From assembly GCA_946185485.1 (NCBI GenBank), contig CAMHJQ010000011.1:1-64000 (forward strand): DNA of 64,000 bases, read 5' to 3'. The position numbers and the translations under genes are program-made. Of this stretch, positions 1 through 8,071 are shown piece by piece. The DNA is from an uncultured Prevotellaceae bacterium. Its GTDB lineage: Bacteria > Bacteroidota > Bacteroidia > Bacteroidales > Bacteroidaceae. Under the pieces are notes generated by a model. It searched no databases and had not been told where the DNA came from. It saw only the letters and a list, made by a program, of their open reading frames with translations. How positions within the stretch are numbered: position 1 is the stretch's first letter; the number at the start of each line of letters is the position of its first letter.

Positions 1-1
1 T

Positions 2-1894
2 GCCAACATGAATGCCGACACGCCCGCCGGCATGATGATGAAGTTTGCCTCGGAGACCACCAAGCCATTCGTCGACGACTATCTGTTGTCGGCAGAGAGC
101 CGCGAGGCCGTGGAGCACAACTACCTGCACATCCACGACAAGGACTACTATCCCACGAAGTCGCTGACCTGCGTGCAGCACCCATTGGACAATATCCTTA
201 CCTGTGGCTTTGTGGCTGGTCACGGCGCCTCACGCCCAGCCCGCCGCATTGAGACGGCCAGCGTGCTGGCTTGTATCTCATTGGAGTGTGCCCAGAACGA
301 GATGCACGGCGGACAGGCCATCCCTGCCTTCGACTTCTACCTGGCACCCTACGTCCGCCTGACCTATATCGAGGAGCTGAAATACCTCGAGGACCTCAAC
401 GGCGAGGACTACAAGGATCTCTACGATGAGCCGCTCATGGACTACCTCAGGCAGCCCCTCGACGGACTGACCGGCCGTGAGCGTGCCCGCCAGCATGCCG
501 TCAACAAAACCGTGGGCCGCGTACACCAGGCTATGGAGGCTTTCATCCACAACATGAACACCATCCACTCGCGCGGCGGCAACCAGGTGGTATTCTCCAG
601 CATCAACTACGGAACCGACACCAGCGCCGAAGGGCGTTGCGTCATGCGCGAGATACTGCTCTCCACCTACGAGGGCGTGGGCGGCGGCGAGACGGCTATC
701 TTCCCCATTCAGATATGGAAGAAGAAGCGCGGCGTCAACTATCTGCCCGAAGACCGCAACTTCGACCTCTACCAGCTGGCCTGCAAGGTCACGGCACGCC
801 GCTTCTTCCCGAATTTCCTCAACCTCGACGCCACCTTCAACCAGACCGACGAGTGGCGTCCCGACGATCCCAAGCGCTATCTGCACGAGGTGGCAACCAT
901 GGGCTGCCGCACCCGTGTCTTCGAGAACCGCTTCGGACCGAAGACCTCGATAGGTCGCGGCAACCTCTCGTTCACCACCATCAACATCGTGAAACTGGCT
1001 ATAGAATGCATGGACGAGAAAGACCAGGAGAAGCGTATCGGCCTGTTCTTCGCCAAGCTCGACAACATGCTGGAGGTGGCTGCCAAGCAGCTGGACGACC
1101 GCTACCAGTTCCAGAAGACGGCCTTCTCCAAGCAGTTCCCCCTACTCATGAAGAGCTTGTGGATAGGCGGCGACAAACTCGGACCCAACGATACCGTCGA
1201 GAGCGTCATCAACCAGGGAACGCTCGGTATCGGGTTCATCGGACTTGCCGAGTGCCTCGTGGCCCTCACGGGAAAGCACCACGGCGAGAGCGACGAGTCG
1301 CAGCAGCTGGGTCTGAAGATTGTAGGCTACATGCGTGAGCGCGTCAACGAGTTCTGCGAGCGCTACTACCACAACTACTCCGTGCTGGCCACGCCGGCCG
1401 AGGGACTGGCGGGCAGGTTCACCAAGCGCGACCGCCAGCAGTTCGGCGTCATACCCGGCGTCACCGACCGCGACTACTACACCAACTCCAACCACGTGCC
1501 TGTCTATTACAAGTGCTCGGCACGCCACAAGGCCGAGGTCGAGGCTCCGTACCACGAGATGACACGTGGCGGGCACATTTTCTATGTCGAGATAGACGGC
1601 GACGCCACCCACAACCCGCAGGTCATCATGAGCGTCGTTGACATGATGGACCAGCTGAACATGGGTTACGGTTCCGTCAACCACAACCGCAACCGCTGCA
1701 TGGACTGCGGCTACGAGAATGCCGACGACCACCTGGAGCGTTGTCCCAAGTGCGGCTCCACCGACATCGACAAGCTGCAGCGCATCACCGGCTACCTCGT
1801 CGGCACCACCGACCGCTGGAACAGCGGCAAGCTGGCTGAGCTGAACGACCGCGTCACCCATATCGACCACGGCGCACAAGACCTCTTCGGATGA
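2..1894 (+). CDS. nrdD: Anaerobic ribonucleoside-triphosphate reductase (5' end outside window)
   Basis: This is the class III (oxygen-sensitive, glycyl-radical) ribonucleotide reductase, which makes deoxynucleotides from ribonucleoside triphosphates under anaerobiosis. The frame is open to the left edge, and the ATG at position 8 is probably an internal methionine, because family members normally carry an N-terminal ATP-cone that is absent here. Numbering from that ATG, the C-terminal zinc site is C564-x2-C567 with C579-x2-C582, followed by the glycyl-radical loop RITGYLVG, with the radical glycine likely G595. The conserved segment NEMHGGQAIPAFD lies near residue 98. The stop overlaps the start of nrdG in an ATGA, so the two are co-translated. 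Identity is firm; only the missing N-terminus is uncertain. Confidence 0.97.
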   Translation, partial: ANMNADTPAGMMMKFASETTKPFVDDYLLSAESREAVEHNYLHIHDKDYYPTKSLTCVQHPLDNILTCGFVAGHGASRPARRIETASVLACISLECAQNEMHGGQAIPAFDFYLAPYVRLTYIEELKYLEDLNGEDYKDLYDEPLMDYLRQPLDGLTGRERARQHAVNKTVGRVHQAMEAFIHNMNTIHSRGGNQVVFSSINYGTDTSAEGRCVMREILLSTYEGVGGGETAIFPIQIWKKKRGVNYLPEDRNFDLYQLACKVTARRFFPNFLNLDATFNQTDEWRPDDPKRYLHEVATMGCRTRVFENRFGPKTSIGRGNLSFTTINIVKLAIECMDEKDQEKRIGLFFAKLDNMLEVAAKQLDDRYQFQKTAFSKQFPLLMKSLWIGGDKLGPNDTVESVINQGTLGIGFIGLAECLVALTGKHHGESDESQQLGLKIVGYMRERVNEFCERYYHNYSVLATPAEGLAGRFTKRDRQQFGVIPGVTDRDYYTNSNHVPVYYKCSARHKAEVEAPYHEMTRGGHIFYVEIDGDATHNPQVIMSVVDMMDQLNMGYGSVNHNRNRCMDCGYENADDHLERCPKCGSTDIDKLQRITGYLVGTTDRWNSGKLAELNDRVTHIDHGAQDLFG

Positions 1895-2382
1895 TTCGTG
1901 TTTTGGATATTATAGAAGATACGATGGTGGACGGTCCGGGATTCCGGACCGCCATCTATTGTGCGGGCTGCCGCCATCAGTGTGCGGGCTGCCATAATCC
2001 CCAGTCGTGGGCCTTCGACGGCGGCCGTGACATGACAGTGGAGCAGCTCATGCAGATCATCGTTGCCGACCCCTTTGCCAACGTCACCTTCACTGGCGGA
2101 GACCCCATGTATCAGGCAGCGGCCTTTGCCGAACTGGCACGAGCCATTCACCGCGATACCAACAAAGACATCTGGTGCTATACCGGTTTCACCTACGAGA
2201 CTCTCATCCAGCCCGAGCAGCGCGAACTGCTCTCACAGCTTGACGTCCTCGTCGACGGTCCTTACGTTCAGCGCCTCCGAGATCCAGACCTGCTGTTCCG
2301 TGGTTCCTCCAACCAGCGTCTCATCGACGTACAGGCCTCCCTCTATGCCGGCGAGGTCGTCCTCTGGCATTCACTTATTTAA
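1891..2382 (+). CDS. nrdG: Anaerobic ribonucleotide reductase activating protein (radical SAM)
   Basis: This radical SAM enzyme uses a 4Fe-4S cluster and S-adenosylmethionine to install the glycyl radical on NrdD. The cluster motif C27-x3-C31-x2-C34 (CRHQCAGC) is intact near the N-terminus, followed by the TFTGGDPMYQ segment that corresponds to the SAM-contacting GGE-type motif. At 163 residues it has normal NrdG length. The ATG overlaps the nrdD stop codon by 4 bases, so expression is coupled. The 27 bases after it separate it from the convergent SulP gene, and I see no clear terminator hairpin there. Confidence 0.96.
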   Translation: MIRVLDIIEDTMVDGPGFRTAIYCAGCRHQCAGCHNPQSWAFDGGRDMTVEQLMQIIVADPFANVTFTGGDPMYQAAAFAELARAIHRDTNKDIWCYTGFTYETLIQPEQRELLSQLDVLVDGPYVQRLRDPDLLFRGSSNQRLIDVQASLYAGEVVLWHSLI

Positions 2383-2409
2383 TATAATAAGGGGCTAAAA
2401 AGGTAACAT

Positions 2410-4116
2410 CTATCCTACGAGCTGGCGGGCGCGGGCCAGAGCCAGGTCGATGTGGTTGCAGATGTTCTCGTTACCCAGCAACTGCTCGAAGTTGTTGCGG
2501 CGCAGGACGGCATCGACCTTGGCGTTAACGCCGGAGAGGACGACGGTGATGCCTTCCTTCTGGCTCATGCGACACATGTTCTCGAGGTTGTGCAGGCCGG
2601 TGGAGTCGATGAACGGCACCTTACGCATGCGGATGATGCGCACCTTGGGACGGCTGCCGTAACGGGCCATGATGTCCTCGAAGCGTGTACCGGCACCGAA
2701 GAAGTAAGGACCGTTGATCTCGTAGACCTCGACGCCTTCGGGAATGGTGAGATGATCCAGATTGCCGGACTGCATGTCGGCATCCTCGTTGAGGTCTATC
2801 TCGTTGAACACGGCATGCACCTCGGTGGTCTCAGCCATACGACGCATGAAGAGCAGACAGGCGCAGACGAGTCCGAACTCGATGGCGACGGTGAGGTCGA
2901 AGATGATGGTAAGGAAGAACGTCAGCAACAGCACGGTCACATCCGACTTGGGGTTGCGGCGCGTCATAGCCAGGAAGGAGCGCCAGCCGCTCATGCCGTA
3001 AGAGACGACAACGAGCACACCGGCCAGACAGGCCATGGGGATGTACTGTGCCAGCGGCATGAGGAACAGGAAGATCAGCAGCAGCACGATGGCATGGATG
3101 ATGCCGGCTATGGGGGTACGGCCTCCGTTGTTGATGTTGGTCATGGTGCGTGCGATGGCTCCCGTAGCGGGGATGCCGCCGAAGATGGGCGATGCGATGT
3201 TGGCGATGCCCTGACCGATAAGTTCGGTATTGGAATTGTGGTGGTCGCCGATGACACCGTCGGCAACCGTTGCCGACAGCAGGCTCTCGATGGCACCCAG
3301 GACGGCGATGGTGACAGCCGGTCCGACGAGGCCCTTAATGGTCTCCCACGTCAGTTCGGGCACCACGGCACCCGGCAGCTGGCTGGAGATGCTGAAGCGG
3401 TCACCGATGGTTTCGATGGAGGTAATACCGGCATACTGCTTGAGCAGCAGCGCGGCGACGGTCATCAGCACGATGGCTGCCAGCGAACCCGGCAGTGCCT
3501 TGAGCGGCGACAGATGGAACTTGCGTACCAGCATGGGCCACGAGGCGATGATGACCACCGAGGCAATGCCTACGATGGCACTCCATGGGTCGGTGGTGCC
3601 GATATGGGATATGTAGGCCATCCACTTCTCGACGAAGTCGCTGGGTACGTGGTCGATAGTCATGCCCAGCAGGTCCTTGACCTGGGTGGTGAAGATGGTG
3701 ACGGCAATACCGCTGGTAAAGCCTACGACGATGGGGTAGGGGATGTATTTGATGATGGTACCCAGTCGGAGCACACCTAATAATATAAGAAATACACCAG
3801 CCATGAGCGTGGCGATGGTCAGGCCCTGCATGCCGTACTGCTGGATGATGCCATAGACGATGACGATGAAGGCACCCGTGGGTCCGCCTATCTGTACCTT
3901 GGAACCACCGAACAGCGAGATGGCCAGTCCGGCGACGATGGCGGTGATGATACCCTTCTCAGGGCTGACACCGCTGGCAATACCGAAGGCGATGGCCAAC
4001 GGCAAGGCCACAATACCCACGATGACACCAGCCATGAGGTCGGCCATGAAGGTCTTGCGGTCGTAATTCTTGACAGCCGAGAGGAACTTCGGCTTGAAGT
4101 CTAATCCTTTTTCCAT
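2410..4116 (-). CDS. SulP-family anion transporter with C-terminal STAS domain
   Basis: An inner-membrane transporter of the SulP/SLC26 family (sulfate, bicarbonate or dicarboxylate uptake; the substrate cannot be read from sequence). The first ~420 residues are strongly hydrophobic with many membrane segments and the family-type stretches VALPLAIAFGIASG and IGGPTGAFIVIVYG. The cytoplasmic C-terminus (about 440-565) is a STAS domain with the PFIDSTGLHNLE motif. The length, 568 residues, is typical. It has its own promoter motif upstream and is convergent with nrdG. Many bacterial SulP proteins exchange sulfate or bicarbonate with sodium, but assigning one here would be a guess. Confidence 0.93.
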   Translation of the reverse strand: MEKGLDFKPKFLSAVKNYDRKTFMADLMAGVIVGIVALPLAIAFGIASGVSPEKGIITAIVAGLAISLFGGSKVQIGGPTGAFIVIVYGIIQQYGMQGLTIATLMAGVFLILLGVLRLGTIIKYIPYPIVVGFTSGIAVTIFTTQVKDLLGMTIDHVPSDFVEKWMAYISHIGTTDPWSAIVGIASVVIIASWPMLVRKFHLSPLKALPGSLAAIVLMTVAALLLKQYAGITSIETIGDRFSISSQLPGAVVPELTWETIKGLVGPAVTIAVLGAIESLLSATVADGVIGDHHNSNTELIGQGIANIASPIFGGIPATGAIARTMTNINNGGRTPIAGIIHAIVLLLIFLFLMPLAQYIPMACLAGVLVVVSYGMSGWRSFLAMTRRNPKSDVTVLLLTFFLTIIFDLTVAIEFGLVCACLLFMRRMAETTEVHAVFNEIDLNEDADMQSGNLDHLTIPEGVEVYEINGPYFFGAGTRFEDIMARYGSRPKVRIIRMRKVPFIDSTGLHNLENMCRMSQKEGITVVLSGVNAKVDAVLRRNNFEQLLGNENICNHIDLALARARQLVG

Positions 4117-4150
4117 GATGTTTTTCTGTTAACCTATTGAAAATCGGGTG

Positions 4151-4158
4151 CAAAGGTA
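4151..4158 (-). promoter_or_regulatory. -7 promoter element of the SulP gene
   Basis: Reading on the minus strand the sequence is TACCTTTG, an exact match to the Bacteroidota -7 consensus TAnnTTTG, 34 bases upstream of the SulP start. No good TTTG was found at the expected -33 distance. Confidence 0.65.
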
Positions 4159-4255
4159 CGAAATAAATTATACATTATACATGAAAAAGGAAAATATTTT
4201 GTACCTATGCAGCAAAACAAACACTCCAAAGACAATGACTGACAACAAATCAAAA

Positions 4256-4295
4256 GAGGGTATGTCAAAATGAAGATACATTTTGACACACCCTC
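4256..4295 (-). terminator. Rho-independent terminator of mscL
   Basis: An inverted repeat with 17-base arms (one mismatch) around a 6-base loop, AAGATA. On the minus strand it is followed by a short T-run, and it lies 17 bases past the mscL stop. It is a good terminator for mscL and would also separate it from the SulP gene. Confidence 0.75.
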
Positions 4296-4312
4296 CCATA
4301 TCATGAACAGGA

Positions 4313-4708
4313 TTACTTCTGCTTGAGCAGGTCGCGGATTTCGGCCAGCAACTCTTCCTGTGTGGGGCCTGCAGGAGCCTCGGGAGCGGCGGGTTCTTCC
4401 TTCTTCTTGTTCAGCTTATTGATGCCCTTCAGCATGAGGAAGATACAGAAGGCAACGATGAGGAAGTCGACCACATTCTGAATGAAGGTGCCATACTTCA
4501 GCGTGGCAGCTAAATCGCCCTCGCCAAAGGCAAACTCCAGTTTGGTAAAGTCTACGTTGCCGGTCACCAAACCCACGAGCGGCATCAGAATGTCGTCTAC
4601 AAGTGAACTGACAATTTTGCCAAAGGCACCGCCGATGATGACACCGACTGCCATGTCCATTACGTTGCCCTTCATGGCAAACTCTTTAAATTCTTTAATA
4701 AATCCCAT
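4313..4708 (-). CDS. mscL: Large-conductance mechanosensitive channel MscL
   Basis: A homopentameric inner-membrane channel that opens under extreme membrane tension to release solutes during hypo-osmotic shock. The 131-residue protein begins with the amphipathic [15 protein letters not shown] helix, then TM1 (about 16-40, [19 protein letters not shown]), a periplasmic loop, TM2 (about 72-95) and a C-terminal charged helix ([14 protein letters not shown]). All of these match the family in order and length. It is monocistronic, with a terminator downstream. The divergent gap to gapA (4709-4975) holds the gapA promoter; I did not find a clear -7 element for mscL. Confidence 0.97.
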   Translation of the reverse strand: MGFIKEFKEFAMKGNVMDMAVGVIIGGAFGKIVSSLVDDILMPLVGLVTGNVDFTKLEFAFGEGDLAATLKYGTFIQNVVDFLIVAFCIFLMLKGINKLNKKKEEPAAPEAPAGPTQEELLAEIRDLLKQK

Positions 4709-4886
4709 AATACTAAATTTTAATGTTTTGTTTAAGGTGTATTGTTTATTGTTTAATGTAAAAATTGCTATCTACGTTTTGCAATCTTGCGCTCTCACAC
4801 TTGATATTCATCAGTTTTCACGCATTGACGTTCACTTTTCACTTAAATTAAGACTGAAATCAAGTGCAAATATAGGAATTTTTTTG

Positions 4887-4894
4887 TAACTTTG
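4887..4894 (+). promoter_or_regulatory. -7 promoter element of gapA
   Basis: TAACTTTG matches TAnnTTTG and lies about 80 bases upstream of the gapA ATG, predicting a leader of roughly 75 bases. The leader contains a small GTGC/GCAC hairpin near 4913-4927. No clear -33 TTTG is at the usual spacing. Confidence 0.55.
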
Positions 4895-4975
4895 TGCCCG
4901 AAAACAAAAAAAAGTGCGTTAAGCACGTAAAAAAAGGATAAATTTAGGTATAACCCATTTAATATTTTAGTAAAA

Positions 4976-6001
4976 ATGACAAAAGTAGCTATTAACGGTT
5001 TTGGCCGTATCGGTCGCCTCGCTTTCCGTCAGATGTTCGAGGCTGAAGGTTATGAAGTAGTAGCAATCAACGACTTGACCAGCCCCAAGATGCTGGCTCA
5101 TCTGTTGAAGTATGACACCGCTCAGGGTGGTTTCTGTGGCAAGTTCGGTGAGAACAAGCACACTGTTGAGGCTGGTGAGGACTTCATCGTTGTTGATGGC
5201 AAGAAGATTACCATCTACGCTATTCCTAACGCTGCTGAGCTGCCTTGGGGCAAGCTGGACGTAGACGTTGTTCTGGAGTGCACTGGTTTCTATACTTCTA
5301 AGGAGAAGGCTTCTGCTCACCTGACTGCTGGTGCTAAGAAGGTTGTTATCTCTGCTCCTGCTGGCAACGACCTGCCCACCATCGTTTACAATGTTAACCA
5401 CAAGACTCTGACTCCTGCTGACACTGTTATCAGCGCTGCTTCTTGCACCACCAACTGTCTGGCTCCGATGACGAAGGCTCTGAACGACTTCGCTCCCATC
5501 CAGAGCGGTATCATGACCACTGTTCACGCTTACACTGGCGACCAGATGATTCTGGACGGTCCTCAGCGCAAGGGTGATGTTCAGCGCGCTCGTGCCGGTG
5601 CTCAGAACATCGTTCCTAACTCAACTGGTGCTGCCAAGGCTATCGGTCTCGTTATCCCCGAGCTGAACGGTAAGCTGATCGGTGCTGCCCAGCGTGTTCC
5701 GACTCCCACTGGTTCTACCACCATCCTGCACGCTGTTGTCAAGGGTGAGGTAACTGTTGAGGGTATCAACGCTGCCATGAAGGCTGCTACCAACGAGTCG
5801 TTCGGTTACACCGAGGAGAAGCTCGTTTCCAGCGACATCATCGGTATGAAGTTCGGTTCGCTCTTCGACGCTAACCAGACCATGGTCAGCAAGATTGGCG
5901 ACGGCAACTCTCTCGTACAGGTTGTTGCTTGGTACGACAATGAGAACTCTTACACTTCTCAGATGGTTCGCACCATTAAGTACCTCGCTGAGCTGAAATA
6001 A
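4976..6001 (+). CDS. gapA: Glyceraldehyde-3-phosphate dehydrogenase (type I)
   Basis: The glycolytic enzyme that oxidises glyceraldehyde-3-phosphate to 1,3-bisphosphoglycerate with NAD. The 341-residue protein has the Rossmann motif NGFGRIGR at residues 7-14, an Asn32-Asp33 pair typical of NAD preference, and the active-site segment SCTTNC with catalytic Cys157. The C-terminal WYDNENSY motif is present. Codon use is visibly different from the neighbours, with a strong preference for GCT, GTT, GGT and AAG over the GCC/GTC/GGC seen around it, as expected for a very highly expressed gene. It is monocistronic, with a strong terminator 24 bases downstream. Confidence 0.98.
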   Translation: MTKVAINGFGRIGRLAFRQMFEAEGYEVVAINDLTSPKMLAHLLKYDTAQGGFCGKFGENKHTVEAGEDFIVVDGKKITIYAIPNAAELPWGKLDVDVVLECTGFYTSKEKASAHLTAGAKKVVISAPAGNDLPTIVYNVNHKTLTPADTVISAASCTTNCLAPMTKALNDFAPIQSGIMTTVHAYTGDQMILDGPQRKGDVQRARAGAQNIVPNSTGAAKAIGLVIPELNGKLIGAAQRVPTPTGSTTILHAVVKGEVTVEGINAAMKAATNESFGYTEEKLVSSDIIGMKFGSLFDANQTMVSKIGDGNSLVQVVAWYDNENSYTSQMVRTIKYLAELK

Positions 6002-6024
6002 TACTACTCAGGTTTAAAAATAAT

Positions 6025-6055
6025 AGCCACTCGATTTTGTCGAGTGGCTTTTTTT
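6025..6055 (+). terminator. gapA terminator
   Basis: Perfect 10-base inverted repeat (AGCCACTCGA / TCGAGTGGCT) with a TTTTG loop, then a run of T. It is a textbook intrinsic terminator. Its loop and T-run overlap the miaA promoter. Confidence 0.92.
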
Positions 6056-6066
6056 GTGTATCTTTG
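6036..6066 (+). promoter_or_regulatory. miaA promoter nested in the gapA terminator
   Basis: TTTG at 6036-6039, a 19-base spacer, then TATCTTTG at 6059-6066: an exact Bacteroidota promoter. The -33 element is the loop of the gapA terminator hairpin. The position of the -7 box rules out a translation start at the upstream TTG (6054) and predicts a very short leader for miaA. Confidence 0.8.
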
Positions 6067-6074
6067 CCGACGAG

Positions 6075-7034
6075 ATGCAAAAGATGATTACCATACTGGG
6101 GCCTACGGCCAGTGGCAAGACACCGCTGGCTGCAGCGCTGGCTGCGGCATTGCCACCCGTCAATGGCGAGTGTGGCGCAGAGATTATCTCTGCCGACTCG
6201 CGGCAGGTGTACCGTCGTATGGACATCGGCACGGGCAAGGACCTGGCTGACTATCGCCCTGTTGTTGACGGTTTTGCCGTCAACATCCCCTACCACCTCA
6301 TCGACATCGCCGAGCCTGGTACAAAATACAACCTCTTCCAATACCAGCAGGACTTCTTCGATGCCTATAATAATATAATAGGTATAGGGAAGACGCCCAT
6401 CCTTTGCGGCGGCACGGGACTATATATCGAGGCTGTGCTCAAGGGTTACCAGTTGTCTCCAGTGCCACAGAACCCCGAGCTGAGGGCGCGTCTGGAGGGC
6501 AAGCCGTTGGACGAACTGACGCAGATGCTCACAGAGCTGAAGGCTAAGACGGGTTCGAATATGCACAACAAGACTGACGTGGACTCCTGTCAGCGAGCCA
6601 TCCGCGCCATCGAGATAGAGACCTACAACCTGGAGCACCCGACACCTCTGCGCGAACTGCCGCCTGTTGACTCGCTGATCATCGGGGTGGATATCGATCG
6701 CGAGGAGCGCCGTGCCAAGATCACCCGCCGACTGAAAGCCCGTCTGGAGGAGGGAATGGTTGAGGAAGTAAGGGGGTTGCTGGCTGAGGGTATACCTGCC
6801 GAAGACCTGATATACTACGGGCTGGAGTATAAGTATGTGACGGAATATCTGGTGGGCAAGAGCAGCTACGACGAGATGTTCACGCGGTTGGAGATAGCCA
6901 TCCACCAGTTTGCGAAGCGCCAGATGACCTGGTTCCGTGGCATGGAACGTCGTGGTTTCACCATCCATTGGATTAATGCCATGCAGCCCATGGAGGAGAA
7001 AGTAAAACAGATATTTGGGCTATTATATGAGTGA
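6075..7034 (+). CDS. miaA: tRNA dimethylallyltransferase
   Basis: Transfers the dimethylallyl group from DMAPP to A37 of tRNAs reading UNN codons, the first step of i6A/ms2i6A synthesis. The P-loop GPTASGKT is at the very N-terminus, followed by the DSRQVYRRMDIGTGK segment and the C-terminal QFAKRQMTWFRG motif, all diagnostic of MiaA. The start was placed at ATG 6075 because an upstream TTG lies inside the -7 promoter box; ATG 6084 (MITILGPT) is an equally reasonable start. The P-loop resembles the second of the two MiaA paralogues known in Bacteroides more than the GPTGVGKT type, which is recollection rather than a search. The 3' end overlaps the next gene by 8 bases. Confidence 0.94.
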   Translation: MQKMITILGPTASGKTPLAAALAAALPPVNGECGAEIISADSRQVYRRMDIGTGKDLADYRPVVDGFAVNIPYHLIDIAEPGTKYNLFQYQQDFFDAYNNIIGIGKTPILCGGTGLYIEAVLKGYQLSPVPQNPELRARLEGKPLDELTQMLTELKAKTGSNMHNKTDVDSCQRAIRAIEIETYNLEHPTPLRELPPVDSLIIGVDIDREERRAKITRRLKARLEEGMVEEVRGLLAEGIPAEDLIYYGLEYKYVTEYLVGKSSYDEMFTRLEIAIHQFAKRQMTWFRGMERRGFTIHWINAMQPMEEKVKQIFGLLYE

Positions 7035-7953
7035 ATCGAATACAAGGTGGGGCATCCTGTATTGCCCGAAAGGACGAGGTTCGAAGCAGCGTGAGAAGAT
7101 CCAGCGCGTGCTGAATGAGCGTAAGGTGCAGTACGACTTCGTACAGAGCGAGTCGGCAGACAGCGTGGAGCGGCTGATGAACATGCTCATCAACAACGGC
7201 TATCATACCATCATCGTGGTGGGTGGTGACTCGGCATTGAACGATGCTGTCAATTGCCTGATGAAGCAGGAGACTCAGGTGCGTGAGGGGATAGCGCTGG
7301 GCGTCATACCCAATGGTGTCATGAACGACTTTGCCCGCTACTGGGACTTCAAGGAAGGCAATGTGGAACAGACCGTCGACTGGCTGCTGAAGCATCGTGT
7401 GCGCCGCGTGGACCTGGGTTGCATCCGCTATGAGAATAAGCACGGTGAACAATGCCACCGCTACTTCCTGAACTGTATTAACATCGGCCTCATTGCCGAC
7501 GTGATGAACCTGCGCCGCCAGACACACTCGCTATTGGGGTCGCGCACGCTGTCGTTCATCGTCAGCATCTTCCTGATGATATTCCACCGCATGGACTACA
7601 AGATGCGCGTTCGTATCAATAGCGACACTGTGGATCGCAAGGTGATGACGATGTGTGTGGGCAGTGGTCCCGGCTACGGGCAGACACCTAGTGCCGTGCC
7701 CTATAACGGTATGCTGGACGTGTCGCTGGTCTACCATACGGAAATCGTGCAGGTGCTGGCTGGACTGTGGCTGCTGGTGACGGGACGCTTCCTGAACCAC
7801 CGTAGCGTGCATCCCTATCGTACGCGTGAGGTGTTGGTGGACGAGGCGAAGCATGCTCTTGTGGGCGTCGATGGGCGACTGATAGGCACCCCAGTAGGCC
7901 CTTATCGCATCACGATAGAGGAGGAGGTCATCAACTTCCTGATTCCAGATTAA
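7027..7953 (+). CDS. YegS/BmrU-type lipid kinase (diacylglycerol kinase catalytic family)
   Basis: A soluble or membrane-associated lipid kinase of the DAGK catalytic-domain family, probably phosphorylating a diacylglycerol- or sphingoid-type lipid. The start is ATG 7027, inside the miaA end; an upstream TTG at 7015 was rejected. The nucleotide-binding loop reads VVGGDSALNDAVN (G66-G67-D68-S69), where most family members have GGDGT, and the second motif is GVIPNGVMNDFARYW. The protein is 308 residues, normal for the family. The overlap with miaA implies one transcript. Bacteroidetes make sphingolipids, so a sphingoid substrate is possible but is inference. Confidence 0.82.
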   Translation: MSESNTRWGILYCPKGRGSKQREKIQRVLNERKVQYDFVQSESADSVERLMNMLINNGYHTIIVVGGDSALNDAVNCLMKQETQVREGIALGVIPNGVMNDFARYWDFKEGNVEQTVDWLLKHRVRRVDLGCIRYENKHGEQCHRYFLNCINIGLIADVMNLRRQTHSLLGSRTLSFIVSIFLMIFHRMDYKMRVRINSDTVDRKVMTMCVGSGPGYGQTPSAVPYNGMLDVSLVYHTEIVQVLAGLWLLVTGRFLNHRSVHPYRTREVLVDEAKHALVGVDGRLIGTPVGPYRITIEEEVINFLIPD

Positions 7954-8040
7954 AAAGGGAAAGCCCCGCTGAAAAGGTGAAAAAAATAAAAATAGTACGA
8001 TTCGTTGCACAAATTTGCATGAGTTGTGCTATTTTTTTTG

Positions 8041-8048
8041 TACTTTTG
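8041..8048 (+). promoter_or_regulatory. -7 promoter element of the AspT-type transporter
   Basis: TACTTTTG, matching TAnnTTTG, 24 bases upstream of the ATG at 8072. A TTTG at 8014-8017 is 23 bases upstream, a slightly long spacing. Confidence 0.6.
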
Positions 8049-8071
8049 CAGCTAATTTGAGATAGTATACT

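Noticed and set aside
2452..3780. Long plus-strand open frame of 442 codons
   Set aside because: It is antisense to the SulP gene; the product is His/Asp/Gly-rich with no domain pattern, an effect of GC-rich codon use.
6054..6074. TTG start for miaA at 6054
   Set aside because: It lies within the terminator T-run and the -7 promoter box, so it would not be in the transcript.
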